Source: an uncultured Rhodospirillaceae bacterium
GTDB taxonomy: Bacteria > Pseudomonadota > Alphaproteobacteria > MPNO01
Assembly: GCA_937916005.1 (NCBI GenBank)
Contig: CALGIA010000092.1
Coordinates: forward strand, 1-6,426
DNA length: 6,426 nt
Direction of reading: 5' to 3'
The position numbers were made by a program, and so were the translations under genes. This document shows positions 1-5,723 of this stretch, one piece after another. Within the stretch, counting starts at the first letter, position 1. Each line of letters begins with the position of its first letter. The notes beneath the pieces are model-generated. The model saw only the letters and a list, made by a program, of their open reading frames with translations, was not told the origin of the DNA and searched no databases.

Positions 1-855
1 ACCGGCGTCAGCGGCATTCCCATCCGGCCGGATATTCCCGGCCTGGAGAATTTCAGCGGCAAGGTTATTCATTCCAGCGACTATAACGACGGCTCGAATT
101 ATGCGGGTTCCAACGTGCTCATCCTCGGGACGGGGACCAGTGGCCATGATATCGCCCAGGATTTGCACTCAAACGGCGGCAAGGCCACGCTGGTGCAACG
201 CAGCCCGACCATGGTCGTCAATGTGGAGCCGAGCGCGCAAATTCCCTACGCCCTGTATGACGAAGGGCCGTCCCTGGCCGATTGCGATCTGATCGCCGCG
301 TCCATGCCGCTTCAAGTGATGAAGAAGGCGCACCAGATGATCACCGACCAGGCGAAGGAGATCGACAAAGACCTCCTCGACGGCCTGGCGCGGGTCGGGT
401 TCAAATTGGATTTCGGCGTGGATAATACAGGGTGGCAATTCCTGTTCCTGGAACGCGGCGGCGGATATTATTTCAATGTGGGCTGCTCTGAACTGGTCAT
501 CAGCGGCGAGGTTGGTTTGGTTCAATTTTCCGATATCGACGGGTTTGTCGCCGATGGCGCCCGGATGCGGAATGGCGATACGCTCCCGGCGGATCTGATT
601 GTCCTGGCGACCGGCTTCAAGGGGCAGGATCAACTGGTCCGAAATCTGTTCGGCGACGGGATCGCCGATCGCATCGGCCCGATCTGGGGGTTCGACCCGG
701 CGCAACAGGAGCTCCGCAACATGTGGATGCGGACCGGTCAGCCCGGGATCTGGTTCACCGGCGGCAGCCTGGCGCAGTGCCGGATCTACTCCAAATATCT
801 GGCGCTACAGATCAAGGCGTGCGAGGAAGGAATGATCCCCTTGGCAAAGCCGTGA
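1..855 (+). CDS. Flavin-containing monooxygenase, C-terminal part (5' truncated by window edge)
   Basis: The reading frame is open from base 1 to the TGA at 853-855, giving 284 residues of a larger protein; the FAD-binding N-terminus lies outside the window. Visible landmarks are the FMO-type fingerprint FSGKVIHSSDY (nt 52-84, pattern FxGxxxHxxxY rather than the Baeyer-Villiger version ending in W), the NADPH-binding Rossmann loop GTGTSG (nt 127-144), and the LATGF motif (nt 604-618) typical of the second half of these enzymes. The end, with WFTGGSLAQCRIYSKYLALQ, resembles the CzcO-like group of NAD(P)/FAD-dependent oxidoreductases. Members use NADPH and O2 to oxygenate small organic substrates in the cytoplasm. 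An ATG at 115 lies inside the conserved domain and is not a real start. The gene faces the leftward cupin-methyltransferase-ligase group and is probably transcribed separately. The substrate cannot be read from the sequence; a role in aromatic catabolism is inferred only from the nearby box genes. Confidence 0.88.
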   Translation, partial: TGVSGIPIRPDIPGLENFSGKVIHSSDYNDGSNYAGSNVLILGTGTSGHDIAQDLHSNGGKATLVQRSPTMVVNVEPSAQIPYALYDEGPSLADCDLIAASMPLQVMKKAHQMITDQAKEIDKDLLDGLARVGFKLDFGVDNTGWQFLFLERGGGYYFNVGCSELVISGEVGLVQFSDIDGFVADGARMRNGDTLPADLIVLATGFKGQDQLVRNLFGDGIADRIGPIWGFDPAQQELRNMWMRTGQPGIWFTGGSLAQCRIYSKYLALQIKACEEGMIPLAKP

Positions 856-857
856 TT

Positions 858-1319
858 CTATGAAACGCGACCCTGGAAATATTCGGCGCTGCCCACATCG
901 AATTTCTGCTCTTCCGCATCGACCCGGGCATTCTTGACCTCCCTGTCGAAGGCCACGACCTGGAGGATTTCCAGATCCTCATCGCCGACGGCCTGGAACC
1001 AGTACTGGGCGTTGCGCGGCATGACGATGCCTTCATGGGGGCCGAATTCGCCAAGGATTTCGTCGCCCGGTCCGTAATAGCGGACCCGCCCCTTCAGCAC
1101 CATCCAGAACCCGTCCATGCCGGTATGGGAATGAAGGTTGTTGTCGCCGTCGCCTTTTCTGACCACCTGAACCGCGCCCCGGATGATATCGGTCTGGCAT
1201 AGCCGGACGATCCCCTTGCCTGCGCTTTTGACCTCGGGCTTGTCGTATTTGAAGGTCTGTGGCGTACGAGGTTCTTTTGCCTTGGGATTGCGGCGGCGTG
1301 TCTTTTCTGTCGTCGCGAT
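858..1319 (-). CDS. Small cupin-domain protein with a probable non-canonical ATC start
   Basis: A protein of about 153 residues if translation starts at the ATC at 1319-1317. After a basic tail (TTEKTRRRNPKAK) comes one cupin barrel. Motif 1 is seen as LHSHTGMDGFWMVLKG (residues 62-77), giving H63 and H65 with D69 near the usual acidic ligand. Motif 2 is GEFGPHEGIVMPRNAQYWF (residues 90-108), where Y106-W107 stand in the region of the usual third histidine, so metal binding may be incomplete. Start choice: a perfect AGGAGG at 1332-1327 sits 7 nt ahead of the ATC, and this gives a 25-nt gap after the methyltransferase. The only conventional alternative is a TTG at 1412, which would overlap the methyltransferase by 68 nt and add residues with no cupin character. 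It is the last gene of the minus-strand group, and its TAG stop is 2 nt from the stop of the monooxygenase. Function is unknown: it may be a small dioxygenase or isomerase, or a ligand-binding protein. Confidence 0.8.
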   Translation of the reverse strand: MATTEKTRRRNPKAKEPRTPQTFKYDKPEVKSAGKGIVRLCQTDIIRGAVQVVRKGDGDNNLHSHTGMDGFWMVLKGRVRYYGPGDEILGEFGPHEGIVMPRNAQYWFQAVGDEDLEILQVVAFDREVKNARVDAEEQKFDVGSAEYFQGRVS

Positions 1320-1344
1320 TTCGGATCCTCCTGCTGAATATATC

Positions 1345-2166
1345 TTAACGCGCAGCCTGGCCGGTGACAGCCCAGCACTGCATGGGGACCGCGAGCCCGT
1401 CGTCGTCCTCAAAATCGCGCAACCGGTCTTCCACCCCGCCGATCACGGATGCCACCGTGTCCGGCCCGGCATTTGCCATGAAGGCGGACAGCGGCGTTCC
1501 GGCCATCATGCTTTGCACCATGCCCTCGGCCGATGGGAAGCGGAGAAGGATGGTGTCGATGCGGATACGGACATGGCCGAAGCCGGCGGATTCGAACAAG
1601 GGGCGCAGGGTTTCACGCCCGCCGAAGGAATAGGGCGCGCGACGGGATGCGCCGGCCTTGGGGCCTACGAATTCCTCCACCATTTCGGCGACGGCGGCGT
1701 GTCCCGGCTGGAAGTGAAGCGGTCGCCATACTGTCACCACCACGCGGCCTCGGGGACGCAGCGCGCGGCGCATTTCGCGCAGCCCGGCGCCCGGATCGCC
1801 GAAGAACTGTATGCCCTGCTGGCACAGCGCCACATCGAAGCTTTCGTCCGCGACCGGCATGTCGCCGGCGTCGGCCTCGATCCAGGTGATCGGCGCGCCG
1901 TCGACCGGTTCAAGAGCACCGGCGACCGCGAGCATGGCGGGGTTGACGTCAGCCCCGGTGACGGCGCCGCTCCGTCCCGCCGCAATTGCGGCGAGCCGCG
2001 TGACCACGCCGGTGCCGCAGGCGACATCCAGAACATGTTCGCCCGGCTGGACCGCCGCCAGACTCAGCATGCGCTCTCCCCATGGCATGAACATGTAGCG
2101 GACCATATTGGCCTGATACATTTCCGCAGCGTTGTCGCTGACGTGATAGGCATTGGTTTCGGACAT
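1345..2166 (-). CDS. Class I SAM-dependent methyltransferase (UbiE/Methyltransf_11 type)
   Basis: A 273-residue protein starting at ATG 2166-2164 and ending at TAA 1347-1345. The SAM-binding fold is clear: motif I VLDVACGTG at residues 45-53, an acidic loop GADVNPAML at 71-79 whose Asp73 would bind the ribose, EADAGDMP at 97-104 for the adenine ring, FDVALCQQGIQFF at 110-122 as post-motif II, and LREMRRALRPRGRVVVTVW at 129-147 as motif III. The length is normal for the family. No signal peptide or membrane segment is seen, so it is probably cytoplasmic. The start is preceded only by a weak purine-rich stretch; it lies 26 nt after the ligase stop, which suggests co-transcription. The substrate is not determinable: this family methylates quinone precursors, phenols and many small molecules. 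Placement between a CoA ligase and a cupin, next to benzoyl-CoA genes, makes an aromatic or CoA-linked substrate possible, but that is inference. Confidence 0.88.
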   Translation of the reverse strand: MSETNAYHVSDNAAEMYQANMVRYMFMPWGERMLSLAAVQPGEHVLDVACGTGVVTRLAAIAAGRSGAVTGADVNPAMLAVAGALEPVDGAPITWIEADAGDMPVADESFDVALCQQGIQFFGDPGAGLREMRRALRPRGRVVVTVWRPLHFQPGHAAVAEMVEEFVGPKAGASRRAPYSFGGRETLRPLFESAGFGHVRIRIDTILLRFPSAEGMVQSMMAGTPLSAFMANAGPDTVASVIGGVEDRLRDFEDDDGLAVPMQCWAVTGQAAR

Positions 2167-2192
2167 TCGACTGTCTCAGCCCCGTTTTCTGC

Positions 2193-3752
2193 TCAGTTCT
2201 TGGCTGCCGCTTCCTTCCAGGCTTCGGCCAGCGCGTTGCGGTCCATCTTGCCCCGTTCCGTCTTGGGGAGCAAGTCCTGAAAGATCACCTGTTTGGGCAG
2301 CTTGATGTCGGGCAGTCTGCCCCGGCAATGGTCGATTACCTTGGCGCCGTCGATTTCCGCGCCGGGACGCACCGTAATATAGACCACGACTTCCTCGCCG
2401 AAAATCCGATCCGGAACGCCGACGGTGGCGACCTCGGCGACTTCCGGCATCTGGAGCACGATGTTGTCGATTTCCACCGGCGCGATATTGACGCCGCCCC
2501 GGATAATCAAATCTTTCTCGCGCCCGGTGACGATCAGAAAACCATCGGAATCGTAAAACCCCATATCGCCGGTCTGTGTTCTTCCCGTCGCATAGACCCG
2601 GATCGATCCGTCATCGGCCAGGTAGCGGTATTCCGCATCGGGTCCCCGGCCCAGCTCGACCCGACCGATTTCGCCGGTCGCCAGCGCATCGCCCTTGTCA
2701 TTGACGATACGGACCTGCTGATAGGGCAGGGGCCGGCCCACCGTTCCCATGCGGTGGGCTTTCTCGCTCGACCCGGCGATCCAGCCGGTCTCGCTCGATC
2801 CGTAGCCCTGGCAAATGGTGATACCGTATAGCTCCTCGAAGCGCCGCCAATCCTCCACCATCAGGGGTGCGGAGCTCGATGTGATGAAGCGGAAATGGGG
2901 GATGTCGGTGGCGCGGATCTCGCTTGGCCGGTTGATCAGCATGTTGATCACCGTGGGGTTGCCGGCGCTGATGGTCGCCTTGTGGTCGCGCACCCAGTCA
3001 AAGAATCGGCTTTGGGAAAACCGCCGCGCCATCAACAGCGTCGCGCCCTTGCAGAGCGGCCCCAGCGCTGAAAGCACCTGGGCCGACATCCAGTTGAACG
3101 ACCGGAAATCCAGAATGCGGTCATCCGCCGTCATGCCGAAGGCGTCGGCCGTGGGTTCGGTGTTGTCGTATAGCTCACCATGGCTGCAGACCACGCCCTT
3201 GGGAGTCGACGCCGTACCCGAGGTATAGAAAATCGATGCGATGTCATCCCGCTCATGGGGCAGCGACGCCCAGTTTCCGTCGGGAAGTTTTTCGATTTCC
3301 GCGAAAAAACCTTCATTGCCCCCGGGCGCATCGGGCGTCAGCGATCCAAGCGGAATCCAGTCGCCGGGGACCTTGCCCGCCAGCTTTTCCAGCCCGAGAC
3401 CTTCCTGGTAAATCACCAGCCTGGCGTTGGTGGCATTCAGGATATTTTCGAAATAGGCCGCGTTCATTTCCACATGGATGGTGCAGATCGTGGCGCCATA
3501 GCAAAGAACGGCGATATAGACCGAGAGATGTTCCAGGGAATTATTGGACAGCAGCGCCACCCGGTCATTCAGGCCGATACCGCGTCCGTGCAGATATCGG
3601 CCGATTCGACGGGCGAGATCATACATTTCGCCATGGGTGATCGACCGATTCTGCTCGATACTGTGGATAAAGATCTTGTCGGGGCAGCGTTGATTGTTGT
3701 TTTCCAGCCACCGAAGGAAGCTGGCCGGCCGGATCTCTGTCGGGCTGAATAT
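2193..3752 (-). CDS. AMP-forming acyl-CoA ligase (class I adenylate-forming enzyme); start uncertain
   Basis: It converts a carboxylic acid, ATP and CoA to an acyl-CoA. Counting from the first ATG (3626-3624, 477 residues to the TGA at 2195-2193), the adenylation motifs appear in order: phosphate loop YTSGTASTPKG (134-144), GYGSSETG (274-281), TGD (352-354), hinge GREKD (368-372), and PKTERGKMDR (454-463) with catalytic Lys460. However, the same frame upstream of that ATG also looks like family sequence: RPASFLRWLEN, then PDKIFIHSIEQ and RSITHGE, matching the usual PDK...LTYGE start of these enzymes. The true protein is therefore longer, about 520 residues, as is normal. No ATG, GTG or TTG occurs in frame between 3626 and the TAA at 3782-3780. 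I give 3752 because the ATA there has AAGGG (3765-3761) 8 nt ahead; a frameshift with ATG 3774 is the alternative. It heads the minus-strand group. Its substrate could be an aromatic acid given boxC/boxB next door, but it does not look clearly like a benzoate-CoA ligase. Confidence 0.85.
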   Translation of the reverse strand: MFSPTEIRPASFLRWLENNNQRCPDKIFIHSIEQNRSITHGEMYDLARRIGRYLHGRGIGLNDRVALLSNNSLEHLSVYIAVLCYGATICTIHVEMNAAYFENILNATNARLVIYQEGLGLEKLAGKVPGDWIPLGSLTPDAPGGNEGFFAEIEKLPDGNWASLPHERDDIASIFYTSGTASTPKGVVCSHGELYDNTEPTADAFGMTADDRILDFRSFNWMSAQVLSALGPLCKGATLLMARRFSQSRFFDWVRDHKATISAGNPTVINMLINRPSEIRATDIPHFRFITSSSAPLMVEDWRRFEELYGITICQGYGSSETGWIAGSSEKAHRMGTVGRPLPYQQVRIVNDKGDALATGEIGRVELGRGPDAEYRYLADDGSIRVYATGRTQTGDMGFYDSDGFLIVTGREKDLIIRGGVNIAPVEIDNIVLQMPEVAEVATVGVPDRIFGEEVVVYITVRPGAEIDGAKVIDHCRGRLPDIKLPKQVIFQDLLPKTERGKMDRNALAEAWKEAAAKN

Positions 3753-3870
3753 TCGGCAAACCCTTGTTATCCATTCATTTTATTCGGTTGAGATGAATTT
3801 GAACCGGCTGGGAATCGGCTAAAACTAACCTTTCCAACCGGGTCACTCAAGACTTGTTGCGTAAAACATA

Positions 3871-3884
3871 GTTGACTAATCAAC
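3871..3884. promoter_or_regulatory. Candidate operator: 14-bp near-palindrome in the divergent control region
   Basis: GTTGACTAATCAAC is an inverted repeat with arms GTTGA and TCAAC; only one base pair in the 14 breaks the symmetry. It sits between the divergent ligase group and boxC, about 35 nt upstream of the first TATAAT, in a locally AT-rich stretch. Such short symmetric sites are typical of dimeric helix-turn-helix repressors, for example of the MarR type, that control aromatic degradation; the regulator family is a guess. I see no TGCA-containing repeats of the kind associated with BoxR/BzdR regulators in this region. Confidence 0.45.
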
Positions 3885-3918
3885 AGTTTTTTGTCGATTT
3901 TTCCAATTGAAGCGTCTA

Positions 3919-3924
3919 TATAAT
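3919..3924 (+). promoter_or_regulatory. Candidate -10 box for boxC (TATAAT)
   Basis: A perfect TATAAT on the plus strand, about 95 nt ahead of the boxC ATG. No good -35 hexamer occurs 16-18 nt upstream (the region reads GATTTT), so if used it may depend on an activator. Transcription would begin near 3931 and leave a leader of roughly 90 nt containing both hairpin-forming repeats. Confidence 0.4.
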
Positions 3925-3950
3925 CTCAGCACCCGGAAAGAAGGGCGTTC

Positions 3951-3958
3951 ATTATAAT
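3951..3958. promoter_or_regulatory. Second TATAAT, in the symmetric sequence ATTATAAT
   Basis: ATTATAAT is its own reverse complement, so a perfect -10 hexamer is present on both strands (plus 3953-3958, minus 3956-3951). Neither strand has a recognisable -35 at the proper distance. It could be a second boxC promoter, a promoter for the divergent ligase group, or chance in AT-rich DNA. Confidence 0.25.
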
Positions 3959-3963
3959 CGCTC

Positions 3964-3980
3964 CGGGGCCGGGATCCCCG
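3964..3980 (+). other. Short hairpin-forming repeat in the boxC leader
   Basis: Arms CGGGG (3964-3968) and CCCCG (3976-3980) enclose a 7-nt loop, giving a 5-bp all-GC stem in the probable 5' leader of boxC. No U run follows, so it is not a classic terminator. It could fold in the leader RNA or be a protein site; the function is unknown. Confidence 0.3.
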
Positions 3981-3987
3981 ATAATTC

Positions 3988-4002
3988 GCGACGAAACGTC
4001 GC
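3988..4002 (+). other. Perfect inverted repeat (hairpin) just upstream of the boxC ribosome binding site
   Basis: GCGACG (3988-3993) and CGTCGC (3997-4002) are perfectly complementary around an AAA loop, giving a 6-bp stem that ends 7 nt before the GGAG of boxC. It may be an RNA hairpin that influences translation or stability, or a DNA operator overlapping the transcript start region. No U run follows, so termination is unlikely. Confidence 0.4.
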
Positions 4003-4009
4003 TCATAAC

Positions 4010-4013
4010 GGAG
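4010..4013 (+). promoter_or_regulatory. Ribosome binding site of boxC
   Basis: GGAG lies 6 nt ahead of the ATG at 4020 and supports that start for boxC over any later in-frame ATG. Confidence 0.6.
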
Positions 4014-4019
4014 AATCGA

Positions 4020-5720
4020 ATGTCGAGCGCGCAAGAACAGGCACGGGCGTCGTCCACGGAAGACGGCAAACGGATTGATTTTCAGACGCACCCGGACCGC
4101 TATCACCATTGGAACCTCACCATCGACGGCAACGTGGCCCGGCTGGCCATGGACGTGGATGAGGATGCAACGCTGGTCCCCGGCTATTCCCTGAAACTGA
4201 ACTCCTATGATCTCGGCGTCGATATCGAACTCTATGACGCGATCCAGCGTCTCCGCCTGGAGCATCCGGAAGTCGGCTCCGTCGTCATGACGTCGGACAA
4301 GCCGCGCGTGTTCTGCGCCGGGGCGAATATCAACATGCTTGGGGTGTCCAGCCATGGTCACAAGGTGAATTTCTGCAAATTCACCAACGAGACCCGCAAC
4401 GGAATCGAGGATGCGACCGCGAATTCCCACCAGACCTATATCTGCGCGGTCAACGGCACCGCGGCCGGCGGCGGATATGAGCTGGCGCTGGCCTGCGACC
4501 ACATCATGCTGATCGATGACGGATCATCCACGGTCAGCCTGCCCGAATTGCCGCTGCTGGCCGTGCTGCCGGGCACCGGCGGCCTGACCCGGCTGGTCGA
4601 CAAGCGCATGGTACGCCATGACCGGGCCGATTTCTTCTGCACCACCTTCGAAGGCCTGCGCGGCAAACGGGCCGTCGACTGGAATCTGATCGATGAGCTG
4701 GTCCCCGGTTCGCGCTTCGATGAAATCGTGAATGAACGCGCGCGTGAATTTGCCGACAAAAGCGACCGGCCCAAACAGGGCGTGGGCGTCGAACTCACGC
4801 CGCTGAACAAAACCATCGAAGAAAACCGCATTGTCTATGACAATGTCGTGGCCGAGATCGACCGCGACCTGGCGAAAGCGACCATCACCATTTCCGCGCC
4901 GACCGAAGCGCCGCCGTCCGACCCGGCAGCCATTCAGGCCCAGGGCGTGGCGTTCTGGCCCCTGGCCCTGGCGCGCGAGCTTGACGACGCGGTCATGGAA
5001 CTGCGCTGTAATGAACAGGAAATCGGTACCTGGGTGTTTCGGACCATCGGCGACGCCGACCTGGTGGAAGCCGCCGACAAGGCGCTGCTCGACAACCAAG
5101 ATGATTGGCTGGTGCGCGAAATCACGCTGTATCTCAAGCGCTCCCTGAAACGCATCGATGTCAGCGCGCGCAGCCTGATTGCATTGATTGAACCGGGCAG
5201 CTGTTTCGCCGGAACGCTGCTCGATATCGCGCTGGTCTGCGACCGGGGCTATATGCTGGACGGTATTTTCGAAGGCTCGAATCTGCCGGCGGCGACGGTT
5301 CGCCTGACCGGCATGAATTTTGGTCCCCTGACCATGTCCAACGGGCTGACGCGGCTGGAACACCGTTTCCTCGGCGAACCCGAGAAGGTATCCGAGGCGC
5401 GCCAGAAAATCGGCGAAGACCTCGAAGCGGAGGACGCCGACATTGCCGGGCTGGTCACCTTCATTCCCGATGACATCGATTGGGAGGATGAAGTCCGCAT
5501 CGCGATCGAGGAACGGGCGAGCTATTCGCCCGATGCCCTGACCGGCATGGAGGCGAGCCTGCGTTTCGCCGGCCCCGAAACCATGGAGACAAAGATTTTC
5601 GGCCGTCTCAGCGCTTGGCAGAACTGGATTTTCCAGCGACCCAACGCGGTTGGGCCGGATGGCGCGCTAAAACTTTATGGCAGCGGCAAGAAGAGCCTGT
5701 TTGACAAGCGGAGGGTCTAG
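4020..5720 (+). CDS. boxC: BoxC, benzoyl-CoA-dihydrodiol lyase (2,3-epoxybenzoyl-CoA dihydrolase)
   Basis: A complete 566-residue protein, in line with the roughly 550-residue length of known BoxC. In the aerobic box pathway it takes 2,3-epoxybenzoyl-CoA made by BoxB and, using two waters, opens the ring to 3,4-dehydroadipyl-CoA semialdehyde and formate in the cytoplasm. The N-terminal half is a crotonase domain: CAGANINM (residues 99-106) and NGTAAGGGYELALACD (145-160) form the oxyanion-hole regions, and LPELPLLAVLPGTGGLTRL (174-192) is the following conserved stretch. The C-terminal half has a second, degenerate crotonase-like segment, IEPGSCFAGTLLDIALVCD (390-408), and ends with WQNWIFQRPNAVG (533-545). 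This extended two-part form is characteristic of BoxC rather than ordinary enoyl-CoA hydratases. The start is the ATG with GGAG 6 nt upstream. The gene is followed by boxB after 3 nt, with the boxB ribosome binding site inside its last codons. Confidence 0.95.
   Translation: MSSAQEQARASSTEDGKRIDFQTHPDRYHHWNLTIDGNVARLAMDVDEDATLVPGYSLKLNSYDLGVDIELYDAIQRLRLEHPEVGSVVMTSDKPRVFCAGANINMLGVSSHGHKVNFCKFTNETRNGIEDATANSHQTYICAVNGTAAGGGYELALACDHIMLIDDGSSTVSLPELPLLAVLPGTGGLTRLVDKRMVRHDRADFFCTTFEGLRGKRAVDWNLIDELVPGSRFDEIVNERAREFADKSDRPKQGVGVELTPLNKTIEENRIVYDNVVAEIDRDLAKATITISAPTEAPPSDPAAIQAQGVAFWPLALARELDDAVMELRCNEQEIGTWVFRTIGDADLVEAADKALLDNQDDWLVREITLYLKRSLKRIDVSARSLIALIEPGSCFAGTLLDIALVCDRGYMLDGIFEGSNLPAATVRLTGMNFGPLTMSNGLTRLEHRFLGEPEKVSEARQKIGEDLEAEDADIAGLVTFIPDDIDWEDEVRIAIEERASYSPDALTGMEASLRFAGPETMETKIFGRLSAWQNWIFQRPNAVGPDGALKLYGSGKKSLFDKRRV
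5710..5715 (+). promoter_or_regulatory. Ribosome binding site of boxB, inside the end of boxC
   Basis: GGAGGG lies 8 nt ahead of the boxB ATG at 5724 and overlaps the last codons of boxC, whose TAG is at 5718-5720. Ribosomes finishing boxC are thus placed on the boxB start, which suggests coupled translation of the two enzymes. Confidence 0.7.
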
Positions 5721-5723
5721 ACC

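Noticed and set aside
52..84. Baeyer-Villiger monooxygenase assignment for the left-edge flavoprotein
   Set aside because: The fingerprint ends in Y rather than W(P/D), fitting the FMO-type pattern; the N-terminus needed for a firmer call is missing.
1183..2280. Long plus-strand open frame (365 codons) antisense to the methyltransferase
   Set aside because: The opposite strand encodes a clear SAM methyltransferase with all motifs. The plus-strand translation is His/Arg/Gly-rich with no recognisable domain, as expected of an antisense shadow in GC-rich DNA.
3180..3791. Plus-strand open frame of 203 codons running to the intergenic region
   Set aside because: It lies antisense to the ligase N-terminal region, including its conserved part upstream of ATG 3626. 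The translation has no domain features.
3785..3806. CGGTT...AACCG inverted repeat with a 12-nt spacer, and nearby repeated AACCG/CGGCT pieces
   Set aside because: Five-base arms with a long spacer are expected by chance; the copies are not regularly spaced.
3964..3980. GC hairpin considered as an intrinsic terminator
   Set aside because: No run of T follows, and it lies directly ahead of boxC where termination would block the gene.
3876..4502. Minus-strand open frame of 208 codons spanning the boxC start and the control region
   Set aside because: Mostly antisense to boxC, with a low-complexity Arg-rich tail through the AT-rich intergenic DNA; no SD and no domain.
4524..5363. Minus-strand open frame of 279 codons inside boxC
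   Set aside because: Antisense to well-supported boxC coding sequence; it has no family resemblance.
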